A stretch of DNA of 64,000 nt from NCBI GenBank assembly GCA_022870745.1, contig CP085323.1:434001-498000 (forward strand), read 5' to 3'. The notes under the pieces were generated by a model. The model had not been told where the DNA came from. It worked only from the letters and a program-made list of their open reading frames with translations, and ran no database searches. The translations under genes were made by a program, and so were the position numbers. The stretch comes from Silvibacterium acidisoli (GTDB lineage Bacteria; Acidobacteriota; Terriglobia; Terriglobales; Acidobacteriaceae). Positions 50,900 to 59,698 of this stretch are shown here, one piece after another (position 1 is the stretch's first letter; each line of letters opens with the position of its first letter).

Positions 50900-52354
50900 C
50901 TACCAGTTGTAGTGAACCGTGTACGTCACCTTCTGCTGGCCGTGCGCTGGAACGCTCACCGGAAACACTACCGTCGAGCTGTCCCTCTTCTCGAAAGCTG
51001 AACTCTTCTCGACTACATCCCAGTTCATCGAGCGGTTCAGGTGCTCGACCACGTCGACATTCACCGGATTGTCCTTCGCGTTCTTCACCGTGATCTCGAA
51101 GGATTCGTCGGTCACCTGGTTTTCGTGCGAGGTCTTGAAGTCGGTCCGCTTACGGTCGCCGGTTACGTCGAAGGCCGTTCCAGTCGAGAGCTCGACCTTC
51201 TCGCCTTCGGGCGTGTGCTGAATCTGGCTTTCGCCGACGAACTCCATCTGTCCATCCTTGTCGCGGCGATAGAAACGCATGGTGCCCGCGGGCAGCGGCA
51301 TGCCGAGGTGGTTCTGCTTGGTGTTCACGAAGGACTGCTCGATGCGCACCGTTTTATTGGCTGCGCCTTCAGCCATTTGGACGCCAGCGACTCCGCGGAC
51401 CACGCCCAGGTGCGGTACGGAATTGCCTCCGTCGTAGACATAGCGACGAGTGACAGGAATTTTTGCCGTACGCAGGAACTCGATCTGCTTAGTTTCGCCG
51501 CTGCGCAGCGATACCTGCCGGTTCAGGTCGTAAAGGTGGAAGTCGTCGAAGGCCTGCTGCGTGACAGGTGCGGGCGCAGCCATGGCCTTCATCATCATCG
51601 CGCCACCAATGCCGGCGGCCGCTCCATTCGACACGCGGTTCACATCGCCGGCCATCAGCTTTACCTTGGCGTCATCGAAGTCTGTCCCGCTGTGGTTGCC
51701 GATGGTGACCCAGCCAACGAGATCCATCGTTTCGTCGCCCGAGGTCGATGCGCCACCCTCGGAGCTGACGATGTTGTAGGTGGCGTTCCAGTTGAATCCG
51801 TGGGTCAGGTAGCCAAGCTCGGCGGGGAAATGCTCGGCGTTCTCCGAATAAATCTGCCAGCGCAGTGTCGGCTTCAGCAGGAGTCCGTCAGTCGATGCCG
51901 GGAAGAGCGGCTGACCGGGCAGCGTGAACTGCATTTTGCCGTTGACCTCGATCAGCGGATCGGTGCCGTCATTGCCGGAGCGCAGAATTTTGCCCTGCAC
52001 GGTTTCGACGCGATCGCCATGAACAACCTGGAAGTCGATCGTCTGGCCCTCGTACTTCTCGAGCATCCACGGCTGCGATGCGAGCGCCGCGTCGTAGTTC
52101 TGCTCGGTCACCTGCACGCTGCGCTGGCCGGAGGCATCGCGCAGCACCACCGAATCCGGCTCAAGCTGCCGCGTGACCTTGGTCGTGGTGATCTCGTTTA
52201 TGCCCTTCTTCAGGTCGAGATCGACATTGGTGCGCACGACGGCGAGGTCGTTGTTGTAGATGGTGAGCGAGGCCGAGCGCGAGTCGTTCTGCTGGGCAGA
52301 TACGAACTGCGATGCGGCGAGAGCGAGGACCATTCCGGTGACACCGATTTTCAC
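50900..52354 (-). CDS. DUF4139-domain exported protein
   Basis: The 484-residue protein has a signal peptide (GMVLALAASQFVSAQ), then SLTIYNNDLAVVRTNVDLDLK typical of the DUF4140/DUF4139 N-terminus, and the DUF4139 beta-rich domain (GWVTIGNHSGTDFDDAKVKLMAGDVNR in the middle; SMNWDVVEKSSAFEKRDSST at the end). A short Ala/Met-rich segment (GGAMMMKAMAAPAPV) sits in a loop. Function is unknown; the family is common in outer-membrane-rich bacteria. GTG start behind GGAGG with 7 bases. Confidence 0.85.
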   Translation of the reverse strand: MKIGVTGMVLALAASQFVSAQQNDSRSASLTIYNNDLAVVRTNVDLDLKKGINEITTTKVTRQLEPDSVVLRDASGQRSVQVTEQNYDAALASQPWMLEKYEGQTIDFQVVHGDRVETVQGKILRSGNDGTDPLIEVNGKMQFTLPGQPLFPASTDGLLLKPTLRWQIYSENAEHFPAELGYLTHGFNWNATYNIVSSEGGASTSGDETMDLVGWVTIGNHSGTDFDDAKVKLMAGDVNRVSNGAAAGIGGAMMMKAMAAPAPVTQQAFDDFHLYDLNRQVSLRSGETKQIEFLRTAKIPVTRRYVYDGGNSVPHLGVVRGVAGVQMAEGAANKTVRIEQSFVNTKQNHLGMPLPAGTMRFYRRDKDGQMEFVGESQIQHTPEGEKVELSTGTAFDVTGDRKRTDFKTSHENQVTDESFEITVKNAKDNPVNVDVVEHLNRSMNWDVVEKSSAFEKRDSSTVVFPVSVPAHGQQKVTYTVHYNW

Positions 52355-52439
52355 GCTGCTTCCTCCCGACTACCTTCTCTTGGACACCAAGATACTCGAC
52401 TTTGTTTCGTAAATCCTCGTCCGCTGATATGTTGGAGCA

Positions 52440-52976
52440 GTGCTGCATCGTTTCACCACCAGCCAGTGGCTGCCGTATCCTCGAGCCTTCGTTTTCGGCT
52501 TCCTGGCCAGCCCGGAGAATCTGCCGCGATTGATGCCCGCATGGCAGATGGCACGCATCGAAGAAGCACAGATCGTGCCGCCTCCTGCTCCCGCGCCAGG
52601 ACCGCTGCGACCGCGCGTGGCCGCAGGAAAGGGCTCGCTCATCACCATCAGCTTCCGGCCTATTCCGTTCTCTCCGGTTCGCCTGTCGTGGGAAGCGCTT
52701 ATCTCAGACTTTGCATGGAATGAACGCTTCTGCGATCGCCAGCTGCACGGCCCGTTTGGCGAGTGGGAGCACTGTCACTCCGCAAAAGACGAAACCCGCG
52801 AGGGCATCGCGGGTACGCTTGTGACCGATGATGTGCATTATGCGATGACGCTTGGATTCGCGGGAGAGATTGCGCACACGCTGTTTGCCGAGAGACAGGT
52901 CAGAAGCATCTTTCGCCACCGCCAGCAACAGATGGAAAAACTGCTCGCGGAGCTGCGCCGCAGCCAGCAACGCTGA
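52440..52976 (+). CDS. SRPBCC-family protein
   Basis: The 178-residue protein looks like a START/Bet v 1-type hydrophobic-ligand fold (SRPBCC): PYPRAFVFGFLASPENLPRLMPAW at the start, WEALISDFAWNERFCDRQLHGPF in the middle, and a C-terminal helix QVRSIFRHRQQQMEKLLAEL. Such proteins bind lipids or polyketides or act as cyclases. The start is GTG; no strong ribosome site is seen. It runs convergent to dxs and divergent from the DUF4139 gene. Confidence 0.78.
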   Translation: MLHRFTTSQWLPYPRAFVFGFLASPENLPRLMPAWQMARIEEAQIVPPPAPAPGPLRPRVAAGKGSLITISFRPIPFSPVRLSWEALISDFAWNERFCDRQLHGPFGEWEHCHSAKDETREGIAGTLVTDDVHYAMTLGFAGEIAHTLFAERQVRSIFRHRQQQMEKLLAELRRSQQR

Positions 52977-52999
52977 TCGAATGTGGGCACCCAGTCTTC

Positions 53000-54889
53000 C
53001 TAGCGAGTGACCAGCCGGCGCGCTCCGCGGTGGCGCAGGTAAGGCGCCAGCTTTTCAAGAGCGGCTGCGGCGCTGACGCCATACTTCTCACGCAACTGAT
53101 CGACCTTGCCATGCTCGATAAATTCGTCTGGCCAGCCGATACGCACGACCGGAACGTCGAAGCCCATCTCGCTCAAGGCTTCGAGCACAGCGCTGCCGAA
53201 CCCGCCCATCAGCACGTGATCTTCAAATGTAACGAATGCGGTTACGTTCTTTGCATATGCAGCCAGCACCTCGCGGTCGAGCGGCTTAACAAAGCGGGGA
53301 TTAATCACGGCGACCGAATGGCCTTCGCGTTCAAGCACGTCCGCAAGTTCGTGCGCCATCGGCAGCATCTGGCCGAGACCGAGGATGGCGATCTCATCGC
53401 CGTGGCGCTCCACCTTTGCCTTGCCGATTTCCAGCGCCTGGGGATGCGCCTTCACAGGCGTATTCGGTCCCGTACCGCGCGGATACCGAATGGCCGATGG
53501 CCCCTCATGCAGCATAGCCGTGTACATCATGTCTGCCAGCTCGTCTTCATCGGCAGGATCCATGTGGATGATGTTCGGGATGCCGCGCAGATACGAAATG
53601 TCGAAGAGGCCATGATGCGTCGCGCCATCGTCGCCGCTCAGGCTGCCGCGATCCATGCAGAAGACCACAGGCAGGTTCTGCAGGCAGACATCGTGCACGA
53701 TGGGATCGAAAGCGCGCTGCAGGAAAGTTGAGTAGATCGCGCAGTAAGGCTTGTATCCGCGCGTGGCCATGCCCGCGGCGAAGACCACCGCGTGCTCTTC
53801 CGCGATGCCAACGTCGAAGTAGCGCTTGGGATGATGAGGCCGGAAAAGATCGAGCGCAGTGCCGTTGGGCATCGCTCCGGTGATGGCGACGATCTTATCG
53901 TTCTCGTTCGCCAGAGCCACCAGCGTATCGGCAAAGACCTCAGAGTACGTCCGCTGCCCTACCGGCTTGGTCTCGCCAGTCTCAGGGTCGTACGGCCCAA
54001 GCCCGTGGAACTTCTTCTGCTTATCGAGTGCCGGCTGGAAGCCTCGTCCCTTCTGCGTAATGGCATGCAGGATCACAGGCTTGTCCTGCTGCTTTAGAAA
54101 CTTGAAGGTCTCAATCAGCTGCGACAGGTTGTGCCCGTCGAGCGGGCCGTAATATGTGAGCCCGAACTCTTCGAAGAAGACCGATGGCCATAGCAGGCCT
54201 TTCGCGGCTTCCTCTGCGCGGCGCACGACATTGACAGCAGCCTTGCCGCCTAACTTCTCCAGCAGGCGTCTTCCGCTCTCGTGAAGATTCGTCACGTGTT
54301 CATTCGTCACGATCTTGTGCAGATATTTCGCGATCGCTCCAACATTACGATCGATAGACCATTCATTGTCGTTGAGCACCACGATCAGCCGCTTCGTCTG
54401 GTCAGCGATATTGTTCAGCGCTTCGAACGAGATCCCATTTGTGAAAGCGGCGTCGCCGGCGAGGGCAACAACATGTTCGCAGCCGCCGGCAAGGTCGCGC
54501 GCTACCGCCATGCCCAGCGCGGCGGAGAGGGCCGTACCTGCGTGGCCTGCGCCGTAGATATCGTGCTCGCTCTCCGTACGCAACATGAAGCCATTTAATC
54601 CACCGGGCTGGCGAATTGTTTCAAAGCGTTCGCGGCGGCCGGTGAGCAGCTTGTGGATGTAGGCCTGGTGGCTCACGTCGAAGACGAATTTATCCGTCGG
54701 CGTATCGAACACGTAGTGCATGGCGAGCGTGAGCTCAACTACTCCGAGGTTTGGCCCGAGATGCCCGCCTGTTTTCGAAAGAGAAACGATCAGTCGCTCA
54801 CGAATCTCCTGCGCCAGCGTTTCAAGCTGTGGAATGGAAAAATTCTTGATGTCAGCGGGAGAGTGAACGGTATCGAGTAGAGTGCCCAT
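53000..54889 (-). CDS. dxs: 1-deoxy-D-xylulose-5-phosphate synthase
   Basis: The 629-residue thiamine-diphosphate enzyme makes the first intermediate of the MEP isoprenoid pathway. Motifs: SKTGGHLGPNLGVVELT, FDVSHQAYIHKLLTGR, the TPP motif GDAAFTNGISFEALNN...LNDNEWSID (GDA in place of the usual GDG), YYGPLDGHN, and DVGIAEEHAVVFAAGMA with the proton-relay Glu. It feeds ispA at 16713. The start ATG at 54889 lies 17 bases after a GGAGG, so a slightly different start is possible. Confidence 0.94.
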   Translation of the reverse strand: MGTLLDTVHSPADIKNFSIPQLETLAQEIRERLIVSLSKTGGHLGPNLGVVELTLAMHYVFDTPTDKFVFDVSHQAYIHKLLTGRRERFETIRQPGGLNGFMLRTESEHDIYGAGHAGTALSAALGMAVARDLAGGCEHVVALAGDAAFTNGISFEALNNIADQTKRLIVVLNDNEWSIDRNVGAIAKYLHKIVTNEHVTNLHESGRRLLEKLGGKAAVNVVRRAEEAAKGLLWPSVFFEEFGLTYYGPLDGHNLSQLIETFKFLKQQDKPVILHAITQKGRGFQPALDKQKKFHGLGPYDPETGETKPVGQRTYSEVFADTLVALANENDKIVAITGAMPNGTALDLFRPHHPKRYFDVGIAEEHAVVFAAGMATRGYKPYCAIYSTFLQRAFDPIVHDVCLQNLPVVFCMDRGSLSGDDGATHHGLFDISYLRGIPNIIHMDPADEDELADMMYTAMLHEGPSAIRYPRGTGPNTPVKAHPQALEIGKAKVERHGDEIAILGLGQMLPMAHELADVLEREGHSVAVINPRFVKPLDREVLAAYAKNVTAFVTFEDHVLMGGFGSAVLEALSEMGFDVPVVRIGWPDEFIEHGKVDQLREKYGVSAAAALEKLAPYLRHRGARRLVTR

Positions 54890-54924
54890 GCGTGAAAAGG
54901 ATCGACCTCCTGTTTCCGCTTATC

Positions 54925-54948
54925 AAAAAAGACCCCTTCAATGGGGCC
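54925..54948 (-). terminator. Terminator after the symporter gene
   Basis: On the minus strand GGCCCC-ATTGAA-GGGGTC (one G-T pair) is followed by TTTTTTGATA, about 75 bases after the symporter stop and just before dxs. Confidence 0.75.
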
Positions 54949-55023
54949 TTGCAGCGGTTCCAGCCATCGAACTGTTTCCTGCCTGAGTATATCAATTCCT
55001 TGTGAAATGAGTACGAAGAGGAT

Positions 55024-56412
55024 TCAGTCCTGTAATGACATGGCTGCTTCCGCAGACACCGCCTCGGCGCGGAACTCCCCCTCCCACTCTGCGATCACCG
55101 CTGCGGCAAGGCAGTTGCCCACCACGTTGATGACAGTTCGTCCCATATCCATAAGTGCGTCTATACCGAGCAGGACGAAGATCGGCTGTTCGGGCAGTCC
55201 GAAGACAGAAGCGGTTGCCAGCAGGACAACGAGAACGGCCCGAGGCACTCCTGCCACGCCTTTGCTCGTGAGCATGAGGGTGCCGAGCATTACGATCTGC
55301 TTCGTTACGCTCATGTGCATATTTGCGGCCTGCACCACGAACATAGAGGCCAGGGCCAGGTAGAGCGCCGAGCCGGCGAGATTGAAGCTGTAGCCGGTCG
55401 GGATGACGAAGCCTGCGATCCTGCGCGGAACGCCGAAGGCTTCCATCGATTCGATCGCGCGAGGCAACGCCGCTTCCGAGGTACTGGTTGCAAAAGCGAT
55501 CGTTGCAGGCTCTGCAACAGCACGAAGGAATTCGCGCACAGGAATCCTGGCCAGCAGCGCGGCAGGCAACATGCCGAGCAGTCCAAAAGCGATCAGTGCA
55601 ATGTACAACGTGACGAGAAGCCTGACGAGATGCGACATCACGCCCAGCCCCGACTGCGCGATCGTAAAGGCCAGCGCAGCGCCCACGCCGAACGGTGCGA
55701 AATACATCACGAGGTTCGTGAAAGCGAACATGGTTTCCGTGAGCGATTCTGCCAGCCGCAGCAGGGGCGTGCGCTTCTCTTCGCTCAGCCTGGTCAGAGC
55801 CAGTCCGAACAACAACGCGAAAACCGCTACCTGAAGGATCTGGTTGCCGGCCACGGCGCTGGCAATGTTGTCAGGAAAAACGTGCACCAGGAACTGCTGC
55901 CAGGAAAGCTCCGCCGCCGGCAGCGCGGATGCCGGCACGGCTACATGCGATGCATCGAGCCCAACACCGGCCTTTGAAACATTGATCGCCACCAGTCCGA
56001 TCACAAGCGCGATGGTCGTCAACACTTCGAAGTAGACGATCGACTTCACGCCCATCCGTCCTACACTTCGCGCTTCGCCGTGTCCTGCAATCCCGGTTAC
56101 AAGTGTGCCGAAGATCAGCGGCGCAACGATCACCCTGATCAGGCGCAGAAAGATATCGCTCAGCACATGCAGCGACAATGCAGCGCGCGGCGCATCGATC
56201 CCAATCTCCACACCTGCGACCATGCTGAAGAAGATCCAGAGAGTAAGGGAGCGGCGGCGCAAAGCCACAATTGCAAACGCAAGCAGCCCCGCGATGCGCA
56301 GCGCGGCAGCGAGCCGGAAGCTTCCTGCGGCAGCGATGCCGAAACCTGCACAGTAAAGGGCCGTTGCGGCGGCGGCATAAAAGCCGCGAAAGCCGGATGC
56401 ATTTGTGTTCAT
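55024..56412 (-). CDS. Dicarboxylate/amino acid:cation symporter (DAACS family)
   Basis: The 462-residue inner-membrane carrier moves dicarboxylates or acidic amino acids with protons or sodium. Family motifs: DIFLRLIRVIVAPLIFGTLVTGI, the Ser-rich hairpin AFATSTSEAALPRAIE, PTGYSFNLAGSALYLALASMF, and LMDMGRTVINVVGN in the last hairpin. Two extra hydrophobic segments precede the standard core. The start is uncertain: the ATG used here is 22 bases from the likely start of the divergent SnoaL-like gene and has no clear ribosome site. Confidence 0.88.
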   Translation of the reverse strand: MNTNASGFRGFYAAAATALYCAGFGIAAAGSFRLAAALRIAGLLAFAIVALRRRSLTLWIFFSMVAGVEIGIDAPRAALSLHVLSDIFLRLIRVIVAPLIFGTLVTGIAGHGEARSVGRMGVKSIVYFEVLTTIALVIGLVAINVSKAGVGLDASHVAVPASALPAAELSWQQFLVHVFPDNIASAVAGNQILQVAVFALLFGLALTRLSEEKRTPLLRLAESLTETMFAFTNLVMYFAPFGVGAALAFTIAQSGLGVMSHLVRLLVTLYIALIAFGLLGMLPAALLARIPVREFLRAVAEPATIAFATSTSEAALPRAIESMEAFGVPRRIAGFVIPTGYSFNLAGSALYLALASMFVVQAANMHMSVTKQIVMLGTLMLTSKGVAGVPRAVLVVLLATASVFGLPEQPIFVLLGIDALMDMGRTVINVVGNCLAAAVIAEWEGEFRAEAVSAEAAMSLQD

Positions 56413-56434
56413 GGCGCTGCTAGCATTATGGTGC

Positions 56435-56977
56435 ATGGCTCGATGGAATCGCTCCTCGTTTTTTCTCAGCGCCTGGCTGCTGGCCGCGCCGGCACTCGCG
56501 CAGCTGCCTTTGAATCTGCCGCAGTCTCCTAAACCGGGATCCGACGCGCTGACCAACCCAGCGTTCTCTGCCGATGTATCTTTTCTCTTCAACCTCGAAT
56601 CGAACTTTGCCGAGGATACAGCCAGCGGCGGCGGCCCTGCCTTCGCAAAGTGGTTCGCTGAAGATGCCGTGACGTTGTCAGACGGAAAGGCTCCTGTGAC
56701 GGGGCGTGCCGCCATCGCGGCTCAAGCGACTTGGTCTCCCGAAACCTATCAGCTCACATGGCGGCCAGAAGGCGGCCGCATGGGTCCGAACGGCGATATG
56801 GGTTTTACCTGGGGACACTATGAGAGCAGCTTTAAAGATCGCGACGGCTCGGTAAAGAAAACCAGCGGCCGTTACATGACCGTCTGGAAGAAGCAGAAGG
56901 ATAATAGCTGGAAGGTGGCGCTCGATGCCAGCAATACCGAGCCCCCGGTCAAGGAAGACTGCTGCAAGCTTCCCTGA
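56435..56977 (+). CDS. Exported DUF4440/SnoaL-like protein
   Basis: The 180-residue protein has a signal peptide (SSFFLSAWLLAAPALA) and an alpha+beta cone domain of the NTF2/SnoaL type: AFAKWFAEDAVTLSDGKAPVTGRAAI at the start and GRYMTVWKKQKDNSWKVALDASN at the end. Such domains serve as enzymes or binding modules; no catalytic residue can be named. ATG at 56435 starts the signal peptide; earlier in-frame starts at 56411 and 56405 would overlap the divergent symporter gene. Confidence 0.8.
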   Translation: MARWNRSSFFLSAWLLAAPALAQLPLNLPQSPKPGSDALTNPAFSADVSFLFNLESNFAEDTASGGGPAFAKWFAEDAVTLSDGKAPVTGRAAIAAQATWSPETYQLTWRPEGGRMGPNGDMGFTWGHYESSFKDRDGSVKKTSGRYMTVWKKQKDNSWKVALDASNTEPPVKEDCCKLP

Positions 56978-56995
56978 CCGAAGGCTCAATGCTTG

Positions 56996-58363
56996 TCAGG
57001 CTTTTGCCGGAGCGGCGCGTTGCTGCATCTGCGCGATAGACGGCGCGAGGTCTTCGAAGGCGGTGAGGTGCCGATCGACATCCTCCATCGAATGCGCCAC
57101 CGATAACGTCCACTGCTCGTCCCACCAGTACGGCTGCGCCATCACGCCTCTGTTCACCATTCCGAACCAGTACAGCCGCCACAGGTCCACATCCACCTTG
57201 AGCCAATCGCGGTAATTGCGAATCTTACCTGGGTAATACAGCATGGCTCCATTGGCCCCGGCACTCTCGACGTACCCGGCAATGCCGTTCTTCTGCGCAA
57301 TCTCTTTGTAGCCAGCTACCAGCTTCTCGCTGACCCTGGCGATGTGCGCATAGCCTTCGGGCGTGAGCACCTCGCGAAAGGTCGCAAGCCCCGCCGCCAT
57401 CACCAGGGGATTCGTCGCGTAGGTTCCAGCATGAAAGACCTTATGTTGTGCAATTGCATCCATCACCTTCTTGCTGGTAGCGAAGGCGGCAAGCGGAAAG
57501 CCGCCGCCGATCGACTTGGCCAGCGCCACGATGTCGGCCTTCACGCCAAAGTATTCGCAGGCTCCGCCACGGCCCAGCTTTGCGCCGGTTTTCACTTCAT
57601 CAAAAATCAGCATCGCGCCTTCGCGTGTGCAGATCTCGCGCAGGCCTTCGAGGTATCCAGGCTCAGGCATGCAGATGCCGATGTTCATCATGATCGGCTC
57701 GATGATGACACCGGCGATCTGTCCGCGGTTCTCCGCGAAGAGGCGCTCCACCATCGCCAGATCGTTGAACTGAGCGACCAGCGTGTTCTTGACCGTATCT
57801 GCCGGAACGCCGCCGCTGGCTGGAACCTGCGCCGGACGCTCGGGGTCACCGAAGAGATCCGCCGCTGGCTTCATGCTCACCAGCACGGAGTCGTGCACGC
57901 CGTGGTATGCGCCCTCCATCTTGATAATCTTGTCCCGGCCGGTGTAGCCGCGTGCGAGCCGGATCGCATGCATAGTTACCTCGGTCCCGCTGCTGCCGAA
58001 ACGGACCTGCTCCACGGGAAAGCGCTGGCAGATTTCTTCCGCAAGCTCGTACTCGAGCGTATGCGGCATGCCATACATCGTGCCGACCTTCAGGCGTTCT
58101 TCCACCGCAGCCATCACCGCTGGATGACAATGCCCTGCCATTAAAGCCCCGAAGCAAAGGTTGAAATCCACATACTCATTACCGTCAAGATCGTGAAAGT
58201 GCGAACCTTTTGCATCCTTCACGAAGAGCGGCCACGGCTCATAGCTGCGGAAGTTGCTGGCCACTCCGAGCGGCATGCGAGGCTCGGCACGCTTTAGGGC
58301 GGCGTGGGAAGAAGGTGTGCGCGATTCGAAGGTAGCGAGTTCTTTTTCAAGCAGCGGATGCAT
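56996..58363 (-). CDS. Glutamate-1-semialdehyde aminotransferase-like PLP enzyme
   Basis: The 455-residue protein is a class III aminotransferase of the HemL-like branch. GHCHPAVMAAVEERL, FGSSGTEVTMHAIRLARGYTGR, GAYHGVHDSVLV, the metal-free IFDEVKTG and the PLP lysine in ALAKSIGGGFPLAAF are all present. True HemL makes 5-aminolevulinate for heme; this version has a longer N-terminus and differs in several places, so a different amine donor is possible. Start ATG at 58363 is chosen because MHPLLEKELATFESR resembles the family start. Confidence 0.87.
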   Translation of the reverse strand: MHPLLEKELATFESRTPSSHAALKRAEPRMPLGVASNFRSYEPWPLFVKDAKGSHFHDLDGNEYVDFNLCFGALMAGHCHPAVMAAVEERLKVGTMYGMPHTLEYELAEEICQRFPVEQVRFGSSGTEVTMHAIRLARGYTGRDKIIKMEGAYHGVHDSVLVSMKPAADLFGDPERPAQVPASGGVPADTVKNTLVAQFNDLAMVERLFAENRGQIAGVIIEPIMMNIGICMPEPGYLEGLREICTREGAMLIFDEVKTGAKLGRGGACEYFGVKADIVALAKSIGGGFPLAAFATSKKVMDAIAQHKVFHAGTYATNPLVMAAGLATFREVLTPEGYAHIARVSEKLVAGYKEIAQKNGIAGYVESAGANGAMLYYPGKIRNYRDWLKVDVDLWRLYWFGMVNRGVMAQPYWWDEQWTLSVAHSMEDVDRHLTAFEDLAPSIAQMQQRAAPAKA

Positions 58364-58455
58364 CTGTCTATCGTATCGCCGCAATGAAGTCTTTTCATTC
58401 CCTTGACTGCGCCTTACTCTGTGGAGGACCAATCATTCCCTGCCAAGGAAAATCC

Positions 58456-59499
58456 ATGCGCATTCGTTGCGGAGTGTTGTCCCTTGCATTTGTTCTCTTC
58501 ACCCGTACGCTTTGCGCAGCCGGGCCGGCGCCTATCCCGATCAAGGTAGTGGTAGTCGCCATGTTCGAACCGGGCGAGGACTCTGGCGACGTACCGGGCG
58601 AGTTTCAGTACTGGGTCGAGCGCGAGCACCTGAACCGCGTAATGCCCTTACCAGCCGGATATCACCCGCTTCGCATGAACGACCAGGGTGTTCTTGGCAT
58701 TCTCACCGGCATTGCCACCGCGCATGCTGCCGCATCGATCATGGCGCTTGGCCTCGACCCTCGCTTCGACCTGAGCCATGCCTACTGGATCGTGGCTGGT
58801 ATCGCGGGAGGCGATCCCGCAGATGTCTCCCTCGGCTCGGCCGTCTGGGTGCGCAACGTTGTCGAAGGCGACATCGCGCACGAGATCGACGCGAGAGAGA
58901 TCCCCGCGGACTGGCCTACCGGTTACGTGCCGCTCGGCAAATACGCTCCTTACGAAAAGCCCATGGAAACATCGCCAGGAATGGTCTACACGCTGAATCC
59001 TCACCTGACAGACTGGGCGCTCGCACTGACCAGATCCACTCCACTCGCCGATACGCCGACACTCCAGGAGCGCCGCTCGCACTTTCCGCAACAAGCTGCG
59101 CAACGGCCGCCCTTCATTACCAGCGGGGATGAGGTCTCGGCTGGAACCTTCTGGCATGGCGCAAAAATGGACGAGTGGGCCAACCGCTGGGACAGCTACT
59201 ACACCGGCGGCAAGGGAAACTTCGTTGTCACCGGCATGGAAGACAGCGGCACCCTGCAATCGCTTACCTTTCTCGCGAATGCAAAGCGTATCGACCTTGA
59301 CCGTGTCCTGGTGCTGCGTACCGTCAGCAATTACGACCAGCAACCAGCAGGACTGACGGCCGCCGAAAGCCTGGCTGCGCAAAAGATCAGCAAGTACGGC
59401 GCCTACCTTCCATCCCTTGAAGCGGCTTACGCCGTAGGTCATCCCGTCGTCGACGAACTCGTCGCACACTGGGATCGCTATCGCGACCGCCTGCCCTGA
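58456..59499 (+). CDS. Purine nucleoside permease, NUP family
   Basis: The 347-residue protein has a signal peptide (CGVLSLAFVLFTRTLCAA) and the NUP fold related to nucleoside phosphorylases: VVVAMFEPGEDSGDVPGEFQYW at the start, AYWIVAGIAGGDPADVSLGSAVW, and YYTGGKGNFVVTGMEDSGT. The original members import purine nucleosides in Candida, but the bacterial role is unproven. AAGGA precedes the ATG by 6 bases. Confidence 0.83.
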   Translation: MRIRCGVLSLAFVLFTRTLCAAGPAPIPIKVVVVAMFEPGEDSGDVPGEFQYWVEREHLNRVMPLPAGYHPLRMNDQGVLGILTGIATAHAAASIMALGLDPRFDLSHAYWIVAGIAGGDPADVSLGSAVWVRNVVEGDIAHEIDAREIPADWPTGYVPLGKYAPYEKPMETSPGMVYTLNPHLTDWALALTRSTPLADTPTLQERRSHFPQQAAQRPPFITSGDEVSAGTFWHGAKMDEWANRWDSYYTGGKGNFVVTGMEDSGTLQSLTFLANAKRIDLDRVLVLRTVSNYDQQPAGLTAAESLAAQKISKYGAYLPSLEAAYAVGHPVVDELVAHWDRYRDRLP

Positions 59500-59616
59500 T
59501 CGCGAGAAGTATCTCTTATCCGCGCCATAAGCGGATTGCGCAGGCATTACGCCTGGGAAGAAATTCGCCGCTATTTTTGTAAAAAAACTGTTGCAGGATT
59601 CGGACTTCGAGTACAT

Positions 59617-59641
59617 CCTTACTAAATATTGTTAAGTAAGG
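59617..59641. promoter_or_regulatory. Palindrome upstream of the second Oar-like receptor
   Basis: CCTTACT and AGTAAGG are the outer arms of a 25-base palindrome with an AT-rich centre, 58 bases before the receptor start. It could be an operator or part of the promoter; no known family of sites is matched. Confidence 0.4.
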
Positions 59642-59698
59642 TCCCGCCAGCTCACGCGATTTCTCACATTTTTGACTGCTGATTTATCTGGAGGCGAA

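Noticed and set aside
51041-52723. Long open frame antisense to the DUF4139 gene
   Set aside because: It runs opposite two better supported genes and has no recognisable domain or ribosome site.
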